Shown piece after piece: positions 13,905 to 14,372 of a DNA stretch of 14,372 nucleotides; the first letter of the stretch is position 1, and every line of letters begins with the position of its first letter. The DNA lies in NCBI GenBank assembly GCA_013817465.1, contig JACDCP010000040.1:1-14372 (forward strand). Direction: 5' to 3'. The notes beneath the pieces are model-generated. The model searched no databases, had not been told where the DNA came from, and worked only from the letters and a program-made list of their open reading frames with translations. Both the position numbers and the translations under genes were made by a program. The stretch comes from Gammaproteobacteria bacterium (lineage in GTDB: Bacteria > Pseudomonadota > Gammaproteobacteria > Steroidobacterales > JACDCP01).

Positions 13905-14372
13905 CAGCACGGGAATTCAACCTCGTCGCCTTCAGCACGCTCGGCCGCGACGAGCCGCACACCCTCCGCACCTATCGCAAAGTCGGCGGCTATGAAGCCC
14001 TGGAGAAGATCCTGCGCGAAGGCATGCCGCCGGAAGCCGTGGTCGAGGAAATCAAGGCATCAGGGCTGCGCGGCCGGGGCGGCGCCGGATTTCCCACTGG
14101 CCTGAAATGGAGCTTCATGCCGCGCAATGCGCCCGGCCAGAAATACATCGTCTGCAACTCCGACGAGAGCGAGCCCGGCACCTGCCACGATCGGGACATC
14201 CTGCGCTACAACCCGCACGCCCTGATCGAAGGCATGGCGATCGCGGGCTATGCCATCGGCGCCACCGTCGGTTACAACTACATCCGCGGAGAATTCATCG
14301 CCGAGCCGGTGCCGCGCTTCGAGGCGGCAGCCGCGGAAGCGTACGAGGCCGGGTATCTCGGCAGGAATATCC
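13901..14372 (+). CDS. nuoF: NADH-quinone oxidoreductase subunit F, 5' part (3' end outside window)
   Basis: 51-kDa-type subunit of complex I, which binds NADH and FMN and accepts the hydride. ATG 13901 overlaps the nuoE stop, and the frame stays open to the window end: 157 codons, perhaps a third of the gene. The glycine-rich nucleotide-binding signature GLRGRGGAGFPTGLKW (about residues 56-71) and the FMN/NADH-site segment CNSDESEPGTCHDRDIL are present, followed by NPHALIEGM and GYNYIRGEF. The C-terminal cysteines for the N3 cluster would lie beyond the window. Further nuo genes (nuoG onward) are expected downstream. Confidence 0.96.
   Translation, partial: MTAREFNLVAFSTLGRDEPHTLRTYRKVGGYEALEKILREGMPPEAVVEEIKASGLRGRGGAGFPTGLKWSFMPRNAPGQKYIVCNSDESEPGTCHDRDILRYNPHALIEGMAIAGYAIGATVGYNYIRGEFIAEPVPRFEAAAAEAYEAGYLGRNI

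Overview
The window is a GC-rich, densely packed stretch of bacterial core chromosome. All recognisable genes lie on the + strand. The gene set and order (carB-greA-rlmE-ftsH-...-folP-glmM-tpiA-secG-tRNA-Leu(GAG)-nuoABCDEF) are typical of Gammaproteobacteria. Two features point to the Xanthomonadales / Steroidobacterales / Nevskiales side of that class. The nuo operon directly follows secG and the leucine tRNA, and NuoC carries an internal insertion of about 48 residues of a kind I recall from Xanthomonas NuoC. Placement is by recalled family sequences only; no search was possible.

Layout. Bases 1-2310 hold the 3' part of carB (carbamoyl-phosphate synthase large subunit), whose stop codon overlaps the start of greA (transcript cleavage factor). 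A 116-base gap follows with a small hairpin plus T-run and a 16-codon mini-ORF. Next come rlmE (23S rRNA 2'-O-methyltransferase) and ftsH (membrane AAA+ metalloprotease, probable TTG start). A NhaP2/CvrA-type K+(Na+)/H+ antiporter gene then sits between ftsH and folP, which are adjacent in the arrangements I know. folP (dihydropteroate synthase) and glmM (phosphoglucosamine mutase) overlap by ATGA. After a 107-base gap with a plausible sigma-70 promoter come tpiA, secG, a CCA-encoding tRNA-Leu(GAG), and the start of the respiratory complex I operon nuoA-nuoF. nuoF is cut by the window end.

Functionally the region combines nucleotide/arginine precursor supply, transcription fidelity, ribosome maturation, membrane protein quality control, ion homeostasis, folate and cell-wall precursor synthesis, glycolysis, protein export, a tRNA and NADH dehydrogenase. 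Most joints are overlapping or very short (carB/greA, folP/glmM, nuoA/B, nuoC/D, nuoD/E, nuoE/F), implying translational coupling. No stretch above 300 bases lacks a gene. I see no mobile element, CRISPR array, phage gene or clear horizontally acquired island.

I found no previously undescribed system. The observations most worth a second look are small: a duplicated 9-base element with Shine-Dalgarno cores and a three-codon ORF in front of nuoA; a tRNA apparently embedded in the secG-nuo transcript; the antiporter inserted in the ftsH-folP cluster; Pro-to-Leu changes in two highly conserved motifs (FtsH Walker A, GlmM active-site loop); and a 16-codon ORF whose stop overlaps the rlmE start in the place where yhbY is often found.
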